A DNA stretch of 64,000 nt from Omphiscola glabra (lineage: Eukaryota > Mollusca > Gastropoda > Lymnaeidae). The notes below the pieces were generated by a model, which did no database searches, was not told the DNA's origin, and worked only from the letters and a program-made list of their open reading frames with translations. Made by a program: the position numbers and the translations under genes. Below, piece by piece: positions 21,541-35,500 of this stretch; position 1 is the first letter of the stretch; each line of letters begins with the position of its first letter. The stretch lies in the NCBI GenBank assembly GCA_964017045.1, contig OZ024807.1:19079813-19143812 (forward strand), given 5' to 3'.

Positions 21541-24218
21541 TTTCTTATGTGCACTGTGTACAATGTAGAAATGATGGGTACAAACCTATTTATTACAGTT
21601 TAAGATCTTTTTATTTCTATTAAATTTGGTTTTCTACCTTACTGCTTCTCATTTCTAATCACTGTTAAGGGTGTACGAATCCTTGTCGTTTCAGTGAACT
21701 GTTGTAAACGTGGGTATTGAGCGTTGAGTATAACATTTTTAATAAGTGTGATTGAATGAGAAGTAGAGAATAATAAACAAATGTGTGAAAATATAAGGCG
21801 TGTGGGATCGAGAGCAAAGTTAGTTGAGGTTTTAGTTCAATGCAGTTGATTATGAGTTGAGATTTTGTACACATGGAGTTCACGGTTAGTTCAATAGTTT
21901 ATCTACAGAAGCAAGAAATGTATGTCTAGTGGATGTTAATTCACGTTGTGTCTGTGTTGCCTATGCTGATGCTAGTCCGCGAGTAAGGGTGCTGTGTACT
22001 ATATTATCTTAATGTCTTGCCAGTACCAAGATTAAAGATGAACAATACTATTTTATAAAGGGTTGCTGTCTCTAGTATTTGATGTGCTGTTACCATTGTT
22101 GCAGAGTGATGCCTTCTCGAACAAGAACACACATGTTTGACAATCCCTTTCAACAAATAGGCCAACATTGTATTAAGATATGTGTTCACTTTTTATGTTG
22201 AAATGAATAGATTAGAGGACACAAAATACATAATATGTATGCAAAGCATTTTGTAGGCAAATAATAAAATATTCGTTTAAATATATGTTATGTCTACACT
22301 GATATTTGTTTGGTTCAAACCGAAAAAGAAATTCTGAGAATAAAGACTTTATAAGTATTTAATTTATTAATTCATTAAAAAAAATGTCTTTCTCATAAAA
22401 TAAAGAGAGTTAAACAAAAGTCGACTTCTTACTATTCTTAAATGTATATAAGTTAATATATCGTGAAATATTTTCTTCTTAGTATTTCAATTAATTACAA
22501 TTATGTAATCTGCATAATATTTATTATTTAGTTTCAATTTTTATACAGTTTTAACAAATACATCAACTTTTGTATTTGGCTGTAAAAAGGAAACACAAAT
22601 CAGTTTCAAAGTAGTTCAATTATGCAAGCCGCATCTAATCCAATTGGGTTTGAAAAATGTAAGCCGCTTTAAGACTTAAGGATGTCTATATATGTTGGGC
22701 ATAGCTTTCTACTTCACGTGGTTAATGATTATCTTACAAGTCCCCTTGAGCTTGTGATCGTAGAGTGTGGTCAGTGGACTCGTAAGTCATCTCGTACGAA
22801 CTTTGGTGGATTGTGTGATACGATGCAAAGGAGGATAGAGCTTTGATTTCTGCAATCGTTGTTTCTGTTGTTAAATAAAATTAATGTTCGGTAATGATTA
22901 ATTATATAAACCCTTTTAAAAAGTCTATTATATATTTCTAAATACAGATGTCTAAATATGATTATTTCTTATTTAAATATTATTTTTTGTTAAAATATAA
23001 TATTAACTCAATATGTAAATGAAGAATGAAGCAAGGTAAATAAAGTAAAAGCATCACAAACTAGAGCTAAATTGAATAAGAGTGCGTGAAACAATCCAAA
23101 AATCAATGAAAGTAAAAACTAAGAGATCTGTCAGGCAAATGTGCACATTACTCTTCTATATTGCAGTGAAAGGCTATTCATACGCTTAAAATAAAAAAAT
23201 CCACACATACAATTCGGGGAATATTGCGAAATGTATAACAAAGTGTCGAATATGCACCATGTTCTCTGCTCTGAGTTAGAGGCACTTTCGCTGTTAAGTA
23301 ACTAGGTAGAATAAAGGAAGGCCATATTATAAAGGACCTACATTATGAAGGATTGCAGATTGGGTAACCAGTATTGGGCGAATACACATGCGCTTTAAGG
23401 GCGTCTGCAAAAGGAAATTAAGGAAAGACAGCACTGAAGTCAACAAATGACGACCGGCAGTGAAATAGGGAGTCAGACAGAAGAGGCGAGAAATAATGGA
23501 ATAAAAAGAACATTACAAAAGAACATATTTAACAAGTAGTATAGATTCTTCTGCAAGAAGTGAAGCCAAAACGGTCTGAATTAATCAAAATCATAAGCCA
23601 TGGGATGGTCAATAAGCCATTGCATCGTCTCGCAAAGACGTTAGTATTTCTTAATTATAATACGCTTCTGCTAGACGGCTTCCATTTCCGCCGCTTCCAA
23701 ACCGGCTGGCTGCTTCATATTCGGCGTGTTTGTTAATGATATTTGTTTTCGTAGCTTTGCTATATTCTTTGTATTTTGTGTAGTATATGTGGGTATTGGA
23801 TATGGCGTTATTAATGTTATGTTATAGCAGAAGCAGCAGTGATGACGTAGTTAGTAATGGTGTGTAAGTACAGGAATTAGTTATTAAAAAAGAGACGTTT
23901 GCTACATGAATCATTGGTTTGTAAAATAATTATAATACAATTCTCTGTGTTTGAAAGAAGTTATGGTGCAATAGTGAGTACAGTAGAGCACAAAATATAA
24001 TTCCAGATAACACCGCTAAATGATTTTTTTTTAAACAACGCAACTGTGTTCTGTGCATAATAGTTTCTGTTATTTTCCGAAAATTAACTCGTTTCAATTT
24101 TAAAATAGTGTAATGCATATTATGTTTAAAAGCGTTTGGGGCATCAGAATATTAATATAGTTTATGAGCGTGAAATAAAATGTGTTTTGTGACGCATCAT
24201 TTGGGGAAGGGGTGTATC

Positions 24219-24300
24219 AAATATTGGGATTCTTAAATGTGCGTGACTTGAGTTCATGTTTGTCAAGTAAATTTGTCAAGTAGATGGCAAGTTGACGCAT
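24219..24300. mobile_element. Possible degenerate LTR start
   Basis: GGGGAAGGGG followed by TGTATCAAATATTGGGATTC resembles the polypurine tract and LTR start at 38001-38030 (TGTCGAATATGGGAGTTTC). Only this short stretch can be matched. Confidence 0.3.
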
Positions 24301-24479
24301 TGCTGTCGCAAATTTATGGTGAGCTATTACTAGTATATATATATATAGTTATTTAGTTTAAAATGTATTAGAAATGCATATGAAATATAAGTTTTTGTGG
24401 CGGTTATTTTGACCATGGTGACTATAACATGTGAGACCAGACAATACATTCAAAGAAAAGAAATGTTTAAAGCCTACTT

Positions 24480-24705
24480 TACTATATGTCAGCTATATGA
24501 CAGTAATATATCAGTTATATTTCAGCTATATGACAGTTATATGTCTGTCAGCTCTATGTTTGCTATATGTCAGCTTTGTATAAGCTATTCGTCAGCTATA
24601 TGTAGGCTATATGTCAGCTATACATCAGCTATAAGTTAGCTATATGTAGGCTATATGCAGGCTATATGTCAACTATATGTCAGCTATATGTCAACTATAT
24701 CTGAG
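24480..24705. repeat. 12-bp minisatellite (GCTATATGTCAA/G)
   Basis: About 18 units around AGCTATATGTC, less regular toward the left. Lies in the tail-membrane intron of pseudogene B. Confidence 0.8.
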
Positions 24706-25626
24706 GTTTGTTAAATACATATAGGATAATTTTGTTGCTTAATTGTTATTTATTTATTTTTTGTACAAAGTTTTAAATCGTTTTCCAACTTTTTTAAATT
24801 CGTTAAATTTTATTTTGACCACAAGCATTTTATTGTTCAATGAACATTTTTTTAAACAATAAAAAAAATCATAGTTACTTCTATAGAAGTGTAACATGAC
24901 AGCAATACTCATTGTTACACCAAGCAGAAACACACATAGAAAAACCAAAACTATGTTCCAGGTAGCAGATATATAACAAATATATCTGTATCAATTTAGA
25001 TAAAAAGATAAAATAAGCGTTTACTCAATATAAAATATTAAATTGATGCCATTTTTAAAGAAGAATTTCTAACTGATTAAAGTTAATAAGCAATCAACTC
25101 TTATATCAGGCTGTTACGTGTATATTTTGTAAATTGGTGTATCTTCATTACTTTGTAAATCTATTTTTAACAGCTACAGACATATTTAAATAATGCATTA
25201 TGTTAACACAATGTGGATTTAGACAGTTAAAGTTGCTTTTTAGTAGAATTACAAGTGGACACGCGGACATCCTTCTAGCTACCTTTAACATGAGAAAATT
25301 AACCGTAGTTATAGACCTTAGTTTAACATCAAATCTTGGTATTGCAGTTTTTCAAGCAAAAGTGTATACTAATATTTATATTGTAAGGAATTTACGCATT
25401 GACATTATATAAGGACATACATTGTACGTACCTTGCATTATAGTAGCATTATATGACTGAACATGTGTTGATGTCATCTCAGAAGTAGTTGTAATTTGAT
25501 TTAATAAGGTTGTAGACTTACATCCTTTAAATACATATTTATTTTGCTGAAAGTAACCAATACATATTGGCCAATGCATAGTGTCTAGAAAAAATTAACA
25601 TTGATATGGCTCATAGCAATGTCCAC

Positions 25627-25650
25627 TATATCTATATATATATATATATA

Positions 25651-25687
<37 letters not shown>

Positions 25688-25702
25688 ATATATATATATA
25701 TA
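25627..25702. repeat. (TA)n microsatellite
   Basis: Interrupted TA repeat in the stalk/third-domain intron of B. Gene C has a (TA)n array at the matching place (38749-38809), so the repeat predates the duplication. Confidence 0.9.
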
Positions 25703-26798
25703 TGTATGTATTTAAATATATAAATTAAAACTTCTACAACGTAAAATATACTTTACAAACAAGAAATTTAAACTATTTAAGTGCTTAACAAATACTTTTG
25801 ATACGTTTTCTGTGTGAATCTACGAAAAAAAATGTATTCTCTAAACTTTGCACCAATATATACATTAAATTAAAACATAATATGTTTCTTTACCGTTTAA
25901 AGGTATTATTAGAGTCCTACTTACTAGTTTTATTTAAATCTATGGTGTAGTGATGTAGTTATTTGGATAGTTGTATCCTGATCCGATTTTAACGATAATA
26001 TCAGTAACAAATGTGGAGCCTTTTTTTGTAAAAGTTAAATTCAAGTGGTGTTGAAGCCTGGACCCGTTCTGTAACTTAGATTACAAGGCAAATTGTATTT
26101 CCGCAAGTTCCATTAGAAACCCAGGATCCATTATAAAAAACTCCAAAAATCCGTGTACCTATAGAAGCTGCTATGCATACCGTTAGAGACATGTTCGTTT
26201 GGAATTCCAACGTTTTACAACCATTTCCAAAAGACAAATCACATAATTGTGGTGGACCTGTAAAAGATTATTTATACAGTTATTAATCAGTCTTCAGACA
26301 ACACTATTGTTGAAGTAATAAGAAATAGAAGGGAATATTATTTAAAATATTTTAAGAGTTTTCAGAAATGAGGAGATAATACATCAGATAAGATTCGATA
26401 TTTCGATAAGTGGAAATAGTAATGTACTCAAAAATAAAGAAGAAAACACACGTTTATTGTTACTGTCTCACATTTTGTTCACAAAAACACTTTGACTAAA
26501 GCATAAAACGCTGGCGTATATTTAGACATAATAAAATATAAAACAGGATAGTATTAGTAGTATGTTTGAGGACCACTGAATTTAAAAGTCCTTTTTATCA
26601 GATTGTTAATTAGTGATCTAATCGTTTTAAAAGGCTAGTGTAAAAAATGTTCTAAAGAGTGTTAATTGGACTAAATTTAAATATCAAAATAATTTTACTG
26701 CAAAAAAAGCATTTGGTATTGGTGACATGCTATTGGTGTGCTCAAAAGAGTTAATTTGCGCAAACGCCAATATATAAAAATACATAAAATATAAATAT

Positions 26799-27000
26799 AC
26801 TAGATATGGCCCGCCAAACATTGGCAAAAGCATTGCAAAAACTTCCCATCTACTAAAGTTACTTGACCAAACATGAAATCGAGTAACGCACAATTTAGAA
26901 TCCCAGTTTTTGCTGCACTCGTTCTCCCCATGATATGTCTGTGCACACTTTTTATTTCAAGCCCATGAACTATATTAATATATTCTGATGTACTAACCAC
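26799..27000 (-). mobile_element. Helitron-like 3' terminus in pseudogene B
   Basis: On the minus strand a 5-bp stem with 3-base loop (GCCAATGTTTGGC) lies nine bases before CTAG and T, the classic Helitron end. The extent inward is unknown. The weak open frame at 26800-27000 has no certain helicase motif. Confidence 0.45.
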
Positions 27001-27307
27001 TTTTAAACCGATTATTTTTTACACCATACTTATATTGGGGCGATTTCATTTTCCAAAAACAAAATATTACGCGCAATACGCAGATGCGTTATTAAAAAAA
27101 AAGTATATATATCATAAGAGTAGTTACCGGAAATACTATTTTGCGCGCTAGTGAACTCATTATTGACCCATACTTTTATTCATAAATATATAATTATTTG
27201 TAATATAGTCTCAATACCAAATTCACTGATAATGAAGCATCCGGCTTGTTAGGAAGCAGTCATAAATGGAAGCAGTCCACATATCCCACCAGTAGCCTAA
27301 TATATAA

Positions 27308-27310
27308 GAG

Positions 27311-27342
<32 letters not shown>
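27308..27342. repeat. (AT)n microsatellite
   Basis: Perfect dinucleotide run in an intron of B. Confidence 0.9.
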
Positions 27343-27346
<4 letters not shown>

Positions 27347-28498
27347 AATATAACTAATCAAACACGCTGTATGCACCTTCGTCCTACACCGATTCGCGTG
27401 GTCTTTATAGCATTTCTTTTGCTTAACATGACAATGTATCTTATGCACATTAAAAATAAAAATGTGTTTCGAACTGATCATACTATACTTACAATTATTT
27501 ACAGACAAATCCATCCTCTTTTCGGACGAAGTGACGAAAGCGTTAGCATCTTTTGTAAAGTGATGAGTATTTGTTCTGTTTACAACACAAACCTATGTTC
27601 CCATGTCGAAACATTTTACTCTAGGAATGTAGTAGATAATTTGAATACTGTGTTCTATGTAGTTGCGTTGATGTCTTCAATTTCTTTCATTGAATAAGGT
27701 TAATGAATTGGGCAGATCTGTCTCTTCGCATAACATCAAAAAGTATTTTTCGTCTTTAATTAATGGAACAAAATTATCTTTCTTATTGAATTAAAATCTT
27801 ACTGCAGCTACTGGACCTGAAGTGGACAAGGGCTTAACATTATATATTAGTGTTATGAGGGATGACGTATTTTGAGACATGCTTTGCCCGCCTTCCACGT
27901 GCATGACCTCTTTCAAGTCGGTCCCGAGTTGGGGCGGCTAGAAAAAAATATCCCTTTGTTGATGCTTTTGTTTACTATCGTCCGTTTCTGTCGAACATGA
28001 TATAACGATCTAGAGAATGCGGTAAGCAGTAAGACTACATATTCCATTTCCAGAATGATCATCTGAAACTGGGTATAAAAGGGATAAGAATAAATGACGG
28101 GGAAGAGATTTTTCTTTCCTTGATTACGAGGCATGCTGTGTGTCATTATACTTTGTTGTGTGTAGAGATTTTTATTTCCTCGTACAATTTTGTGCTCATT
28201 TTATTTTTATATACAGTACCGGTACCAGCAAATCTGTAAGTTTATAATTTTAATCATATTTCTCTTGCTGTTATTATTTAATTGAAGTTCACAAATTAAA
28301 AAGTTATTAATTGCAATTAGCTCTGGCCTTAATTGTCGTTTTATTTGTTATTATTTTTAACCTTTGGTATCGTCCTTTATTATGGACTGTTTTTAGAACG
28401 AGCCCTAGACAAAACAACAGAGATTAAATTTTCCATCTATAACGATCCGTAATAATTAGGCCAAAGATTTCTCACAATATATAGATAAATATATAAAA

Positions 28499-29132
<634 letters not shown>

Positions 29133-29719
29133 AACATAAGTTGAATTGAAATTTTAACGTCTTTCTTTTTTCATTTTTATTTCATCACATTTTAGTTTCT
29201 TTATTTAGATGAAAAATTTACTTCATTCAAAAGTTAACTCACTATTTAAGTAAAAGATAACAACAAAAAAATAAATCAAGAATAAAATATGTATGAGTTT
29301 GTAAATAACATTTTTAACTGCACAAGGTTTTTTAAACTGTGTTATATTAATAAAAGTGTAAATTAAAACACATGCATTTGATGTTAATATTAGTGGTGAT
29401 ACTTTTATTGTCTCGACTATTCCCCCCTTGACATGTGTAAGATCCTGAATGATGGCAATCAACTGTTTTAATCCTGTACTCTGCTTCAGTTGTGAACGTT
29501 TTATTATTTTGTTGATCCGCCCGACTAAATGTATTTTTGTATCTAATAACTACGTTGTGTGCTGGTAGTCCGCTAACTTGACATTTAAAATGAAATTTTG
29601 TGTTAGGCTGTAAAGTAAGTGTAGTCAATTTAGTCAGATCATAGGTCTCAACCAAAGGCTTTTCTTTGTTTATAACTTGTAGCTCAAAACTGTCGATCTT
29701 GAAATCTGAAAATAAATTG

Positions 29720-31300
29720 GCAAAAATAAGTTTTCAGTTAAGTTTAAAATAATCTTAAATGTCAAATTACAGTTCACAAATATAGTAAACATAATTAATA
29801 TGTTTGAATTTATCATTATTACTATTAAAATTAAGTCAACTAATTATATATTAAAAAAATTTAGTGGATACATCCAAACATCTTCGTCAACGATTACCAA
29901 TTTGAACCCGATCAGACGAATTCTTTCTCTCAAAGTCATCACTGAAAATTATAAGAACATATTTTCCCACTATATCAGAATTACCATCGCACTCCCTTGA
30001 CAGCTACGAAATCTAAATAATCACTATTTAACTCAATATTGTCTTTATGGGTGAGAAGTTCCATGTAATAGGGCAGCGCGCTTTTGTAACTGTGAACTTA
30101 TTTAGATGTATTGTGTTTTATAATGTTCTAGTTTTAAAATGTTTATATATGTAAGAATATGTATCTATGAGCTGAAAACGATTTTGTTCAATGTCATGAA
30201 AAAAAAATTCAATTTATTTGGATCAGTAAATGAATCTTATTTTCTTTTTTTATCTAACAAGATTTAAATTAAAATAAGCATACATTTCTGGCATTAAAAG
30301 CAAATAATATAATTTGCACAAAAAATGTCAATATGTCATATAATTTATTGTTCATACTGGTTACATGAAATTTTCTTAATGCAGTTAAAATTTTGCCTGC
30401 ATGCTATTTTAGGATTAAGTATATATTATGTCATACATAATAAAGTGTTATTTTTATGTTAGCTTTTAGTTCTAAAATATGTTGGTTTATTTCTTAATTG
30501 GTTGATTCGAGAACGTCTATAGAATCCCTGTTTAGGATCGGTATTTTCCGGTCTATTATTTTGAGAATCTGAACTAAATTAGCAAATGTGAATAAGCTCT
30601 ATATAGGCCTTGTACGGATCAACATTTTATGGGATACATACTTTAAAAAGGGAAATAATGTTTCAGATTTAGTTTCATATTTAGACATTTTTTGGGGGCC
30701 AACATCTGAAATGAATTGAACTATTTAAAAATGTAAAAAGAAAAATTAAATTTTATTAACATAATAATTTTGTGATAAAAATAAAAAAAAAATTACATGT
30801 ATCATTTTTTTCACAGCAATTAAAATAATTTAGTTTTTTAGTCTAAAAACTTTCTTGAAATTATATTATTAATTTATAATTACGTTTCATAAATATTTTT
30901 AGCTTTATTTCTTCATTTTCATATATACATATCAAAGCCTGCTATGAATAATTCTCACATCTATTACAATGCGTTTTGATATTTGAGAATAACTTTATAA
31001 AAGTGTAATTGAACTTAATCTTTTGAAGATAAATTGCTCCAATTGGGCAGTAAATAAATGACACATGGGAAAACGGAATTTATCATGTTAATAATGTTCA
31101 CTGTTTTAAATGACAATTTTTAATTTTCTGGAGATAATTTTTGTTTGTTTTTTGTATTGTCTACACGTTTTGTTTTGGCACAAGAGTAAAGACCAACAAA
31201 TTGACCCAAAATCATGACTGAGCCCTTTTTTTGCTTAATTAAGTTAATTACAAGTAAAATAATCCGTTATTGAAACCATAATGAATTGGCTGAAACAAAA
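29720..31300. other. Former Ig1-signal intron of pseudogene B
   Basis: AT-rich, no gene. The right end aligns with the 5' flank of gene C exon 1 (ACCATAATGAATTG at about 31276 against 42377), but the leader codons and donor are gone. Confidence 0.5.
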
Positions 31301-31599
31301 ACAAAACAAAAATTATCAAATGCTTTGAATATCACGTCTTAAAAAATCACATCTGGGTTTTCTAAAAGGAATTCTTTTATATGTAACCCTATAACTCGTC
31401 ATATGATTTGAGTGTTTAAAACATTGTATAGATGTAAGTATATTGAGTATGCACCAAGTGTAACAGTAATGAAACTCCGGTTATTTTTTAAAAAAAAAAC
31501 GCTTATGAGTTTGTCAACCGTGCTTTGCTGTAAAAGCCACTTATTTCTAGTATTAAAAGTGACGATATATGGCTCAGTTGTAATTGGAAATGATTGTTA

Positions 31600-33020
31600 A
31601 ACATACATATATTCACTTGAAATTTTTCCCACCGAATGATGTCTTTTATTTTGGGCGATGTGTCGTGTGTGTTAATTTGGTTTATGAAACTTTTGACGCC
31701 ATACGGCTTCTGACGGATTCATCATGTGATATTATGTACCAATGATGTTGTGTCTATTCTGCCTTTGATTACGTGATATTCTTTTGGAAGTTGCTGTCTG
31801 GGCATTGCGTGGAATGTCTGTATTGTATTTCAATAGCAAGCTGCGCTATACGTTTTAATTATTTTACATTTAAATTGACGTTGTTCTAGTAATAGACCTT
31901 GTGTTCGCTTTATCAGATTACGACGTATATATAAGTGAACACATTCGACATGTGAAACTAAAATATTATTGACGCAACAGTGGTTGACTTTTCAGGACAA
32001 CGGGGTTCATTGCTGACCATTTACTTCGGTAACACGTATTTATTTTTCTGAAATGAGAATCGAAATTTTCAAAAATTGACAGTACATTTCCTCGGGAAAT
32101 TTAATAAGACGCAGTACTGTAACATGGTTACGCTCTCTACTGTTTTGACATTTCACCGTTCTGAAAAGATACTTTGACCACGAAAGGGAAGTCTGTTCAA
32201 CTGTAAGCGAGCGTGAGTTTCATAAGAAAATGCACATTCCTATATAAAAATGAATCCCGGTACGACATGTACATTTTTTATCAAATGTATTAGCTGGTCT
32301 CGCTTTTCAACCTTCATAACGTGTTGTCCATGCCGTGTCCTGAACGAAAATCATCTTATGTCTTGAAACTTTCGTAATTATCACTTATTTAATTTTCAAG
32401 CATCTTCATCGTAGACTTTGTAAGGACGATTGCATCAGTTAAAAAGAATACGTACGTGATTCTCTATTAAAACAGGTATTTGTCTAATAGACTTCCCATT
32501 CCATTTAACAAAGTACACTTCCAGAACTGTGTAAGGTCGAATCAGTAAACAACATGTAGCCGCGTCATATTGTGACGTCTTGTTAATTCTCTCTCTGGAT
32601 AGTTTAGTCACTTTTTTAAAAACTATGTTCCATTGAGAAAAATGTAGGCATTGTTAAAATTAATGGTCAACTCAGGATGCCCTGAACTCATTCGACTGAA
32701 ACGTTTCAAACTATAAATGTCCTACATTTTTTTCTTTTCCCTTTCAATACTAAGAATATGAAGCAGTTCGAACGATGCATCGTTGACAAACTCATTTTAT
32801 CATTCAAGATAAGTAACTTTACATAGTGTTACATCAGGCGCCAACTGTGTTAAGTTAAATATATTTACACACAAGTCTAAAAACCTTGTCTATCACCAAA
32901 ATTGACCGCAACGCACTTATACAACTCGAATCCCAATAAAGAAATAATAGTGTTTTTTGTGTTGTCTCTAATACATAGTAAACGATTAGTCTACTAAGAA
33001 CACATAATTACGTTGCATAT
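31600..33020. repeat. Segmental duplicate: upstream flank of pseudogene B
   Basis: Second copy of the flank described at 16062-17800, with the same order of landmarks (GACGCCATACGGC, AGCAAGCTGCGCTATACG, CTGTCTGGGCATTG). It shows where the gene A copy was interrupted. Confidence 0.65.
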
Positions 33021-33939
33021 GCCCTTTAATTAGCAACAAGTTTTACAATTTAACAAAAGCTACAATTATTAAAATGACAATAACAATTCAATTGTAAACA
33101 ATTTTTTTTTTATTTTAAAATGTATGGAACTTGTATTGATTCTGAAAAAATTACTTTTTTTTTTTTTTTTTTAAATGATCACTCCTTTTTTAAAGTAATT
33201 CTAACTATGAGGTCACACGAAATCAGACCCATAGCATAAATGTAGTAGTTCTAAAAGGATTATATCTGTTTTCCAGTAATATTCATTTTCATTTTGTTTA
33301 TGCGTAATGCTCTTTTCTAGTTTTTTTGTTTGTTTCTGTTCAAGCCGATGAATTAACGATCTATTTTTAATGTTAATCCTGATAAAAAAGTGAATTCCCC
33401 TTATTAATATTAGTTTCAAGTCAAGAAAGAGAAACTCCTACCAAAATCCTAGTGAGTATTGGTTACACAACACTGAAACTATTTTTTTTCAAATGATCAA
33501 GGGAGCCATTTGTATATCTTTAGACTCGTCGGTGCTTTTATCGCTTATATCGTCCGAAACCGAAATTTGTACGTCACAGAAACAAGAATAATGAACAAAA
33601 ATCGTCAAAATAAAACACAGCATAATAAATTAGGTCACCCAGTCACCAGCTGACATATTGTTTCTAGAAGTGACATACGTTGGAACTGACAAAAAGCGCA
33701 ACGTTTTATGAAATGGTGACATGAAGAGCAACATGTTGTAGGGTCTCCATAACTTTTTAAGGATACGCAATGGCAGCAGTTACTAATCAGTTGTCCCTAC
33801 CCTCCGAGTTTATATAATAGGGGAAAACACAATGTGTGAGAAAGATGGTCGGCTGTGGTGGAAAAAACTTAATTGGCGGGTAACATTTGGTTCCACTGAT
33901 GAAGAGGTCGAGTGCGCAGCTTGTGTCGAAAATCGGGGG

Positions 33940-34380
33940 GGGGGGGGGGGGGGGTAAATGTAGAAATTTTGGCGTTGGTAAGGGCACCACTCGTTTTGGG
34001 GTGTATATATCAAAGGTGTCGGGGGCAAATGTGTCACTGGTGTCTTGGCCGATTCCGTGACTTGTGTCAGGGAGATGTGCTACAGTGGTGTTTTGGGTGA
34101 AGGCGCCACTGGTGTCTTGGGCGAGTGTGCCACTGGTGTCAGGGGCAAGTGCTCCACTGTTGTCTTTGACGAGTGCGTCACTTGAGTGTGGGATAGGGCA
34201 AAATCTATTTTTGGGGGAAAAGCGCATCACTGATAACACTTGAGACTTGAAAGATTGCTTCAAGGGAGTCTTAGGCAAGTGCCACACTGATATGTTGGGC
34301 GATGGCCCCATCAGTATCTTTGACGAGCTCGTAACTGATGCCTTGAAGGAGACTCTTGTCGAGTACGGGAGTGCAGAGTG
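33940..34380. repeat. About 27-bp minisatellite in gene C downstream flank
   Basis: Imperfect units such as GTGCCACTGGTGTCTTGGGC, about 14 copies, preceded by a G18 run at 33936-33953. A shorter relative is at 19040-19260 in the B flank. Proline/threonine-rich open frames on the minus strand follow the repeat and look non-genic. Confidence 0.65.
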
Positions 34381-34424
34381 CACTAATAATTGTTGCGCAC
34401 TGGATATTATGTTTGATTATACGC

Positions 34425-34565
34425 AGTGCGTTTTTTGAAAAACGTAATTCGTTAGTGAACGCTTTTCCCTCGTTTTATACGGTGACGTATTTTTCTGGTT
34501 ATTATTTTTATTTGCTTAGTCTGTTTGTCCCTTACATGTTTATTCATGAGTGGTCATGGAAAGAA
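34425..34565. mobile_element. LTR fragment
   Basis: TTAGTGAACGCTTTTCCC and GGTGACGTATTTTTCTGGTT recall the middle of the LTRs at 38013-38445 and 51277-51700. Only the central 100-140 bp can be matched. Confidence 0.4.
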
Positions 34566-35312
34566 CTTTGTAGGAGTAGGTTGTATATTATTATATCTCA
34601 TATCGAGCTATAAGGCGTGGGACATCGAGAGGGGAGCTAGTTGAGATGTTAGTTGTATGCAGTTGATTTTGAGTTGAGATATGGAACACAAAGGGTTCAC
34701 AGTTATTTCAGTAGCCGATGTAGTGTAGCCGCACATGATTGTCTAGTGGAAGCTATTTCACGCTGCGTCTGCCTTGCCTGAGATGGAGTTAATCCAGGAA
34801 TCGGGTGCTGTGTACTATATTATTGTGATGTCTTGGTGGTTAAACGACTTAAAGATGAACATTACTATATTATACAGTATCACCGCCTCTTGTATTTGGT
34901 GTGCTGTGACAATTGTTGCAAAGTAATGCTATCTCGAAGAAGAACCCACTTATATGACAATCAATGTTAATAAAAAGGTCATCTTTATTTAAGATATTTG
35001 TTAACTCGTTCTTTTTTTAATGAATAGTTCAGTAGACACAATATAGATTAGTATGCAAAGCATTTAGTAGGCAAAATTTTATAAAATATTGATTTTAAAA
35101 AAACTGTTTACCTTAATATGTTTTTGTTCAAAATTAAATACAATTCGGTAATCTGCATAATCTGTATTATTTAGTTTCAATTATTTAAAAGTTTTGAAAA
35201 ATCAGTAAGCATTGCATGTATTTAGCAGTAACAAGTTTTAAAAATGTGTTCCAAAACAAATTTAATTTTTCCAGCAGCGTGTCATCCAATTGGGTTTTAA
35301 GATCGGGGAACT

Positions 35313-35500
35313 TCAATTTACGTATAAATGTTGGATATAACTTTCTACTGCAGGTCTTGAGTGATTTTCTGAAAACTGTCCTTGAGCTTGTGATAGTAGA
35401 GGATTGTCGATGGACTCGTAGGTCATCTCGTATGAACTTTCCTGGACTGTGTGATACAACGCCAACGAGGCTAGAGCTTTGGCTTCGGCAATCTTTTTTT
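35313..35500 (-). CDS. Gene C exon 7: tail with ITAM-like motif
   Basis: 188 nt from acceptor ACAACAG to TGA at 35313-35315. A lysine cluster directly follows the membrane span, then LYHTV, SSYEMT, TYESI and a terminal LYVN. The paralogous exon in B (22734-22864) is open too, but ends earlier at TAA. Confidence 0.78.

Larger units (their letters stand above)
18640..22730. repeat. Segmental duplicate: downstream flank of pseudogene B
   Basis: Aligns in order with 33530-35300 downstream of gene C: CCGAAACCGAAA, then GTCACCATC/GTCACCAGC, the G-rich cassette at 19000-19260 (34000-34380 in the other copy), and AGTTGATTATGAGTTGAGAT at about 21845 against 34670. The extra length here comes from insertions, including the arrays at 20055 and 21390. 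Confidence 0.65.

Noticed and set aside
26684..27000. Helicase fragment in frames at 26684-27000
   Set aside because: Motifs are too weak to name; only the Helitron-like terminus is supported.
33787..34383. 198-codon proline/threonine-rich frame on the minus strand
   Set aside because: Runs through the 27-bp minisatellite and a G/C homopolymer; the paralogous flank at 19000 does not keep the frame.
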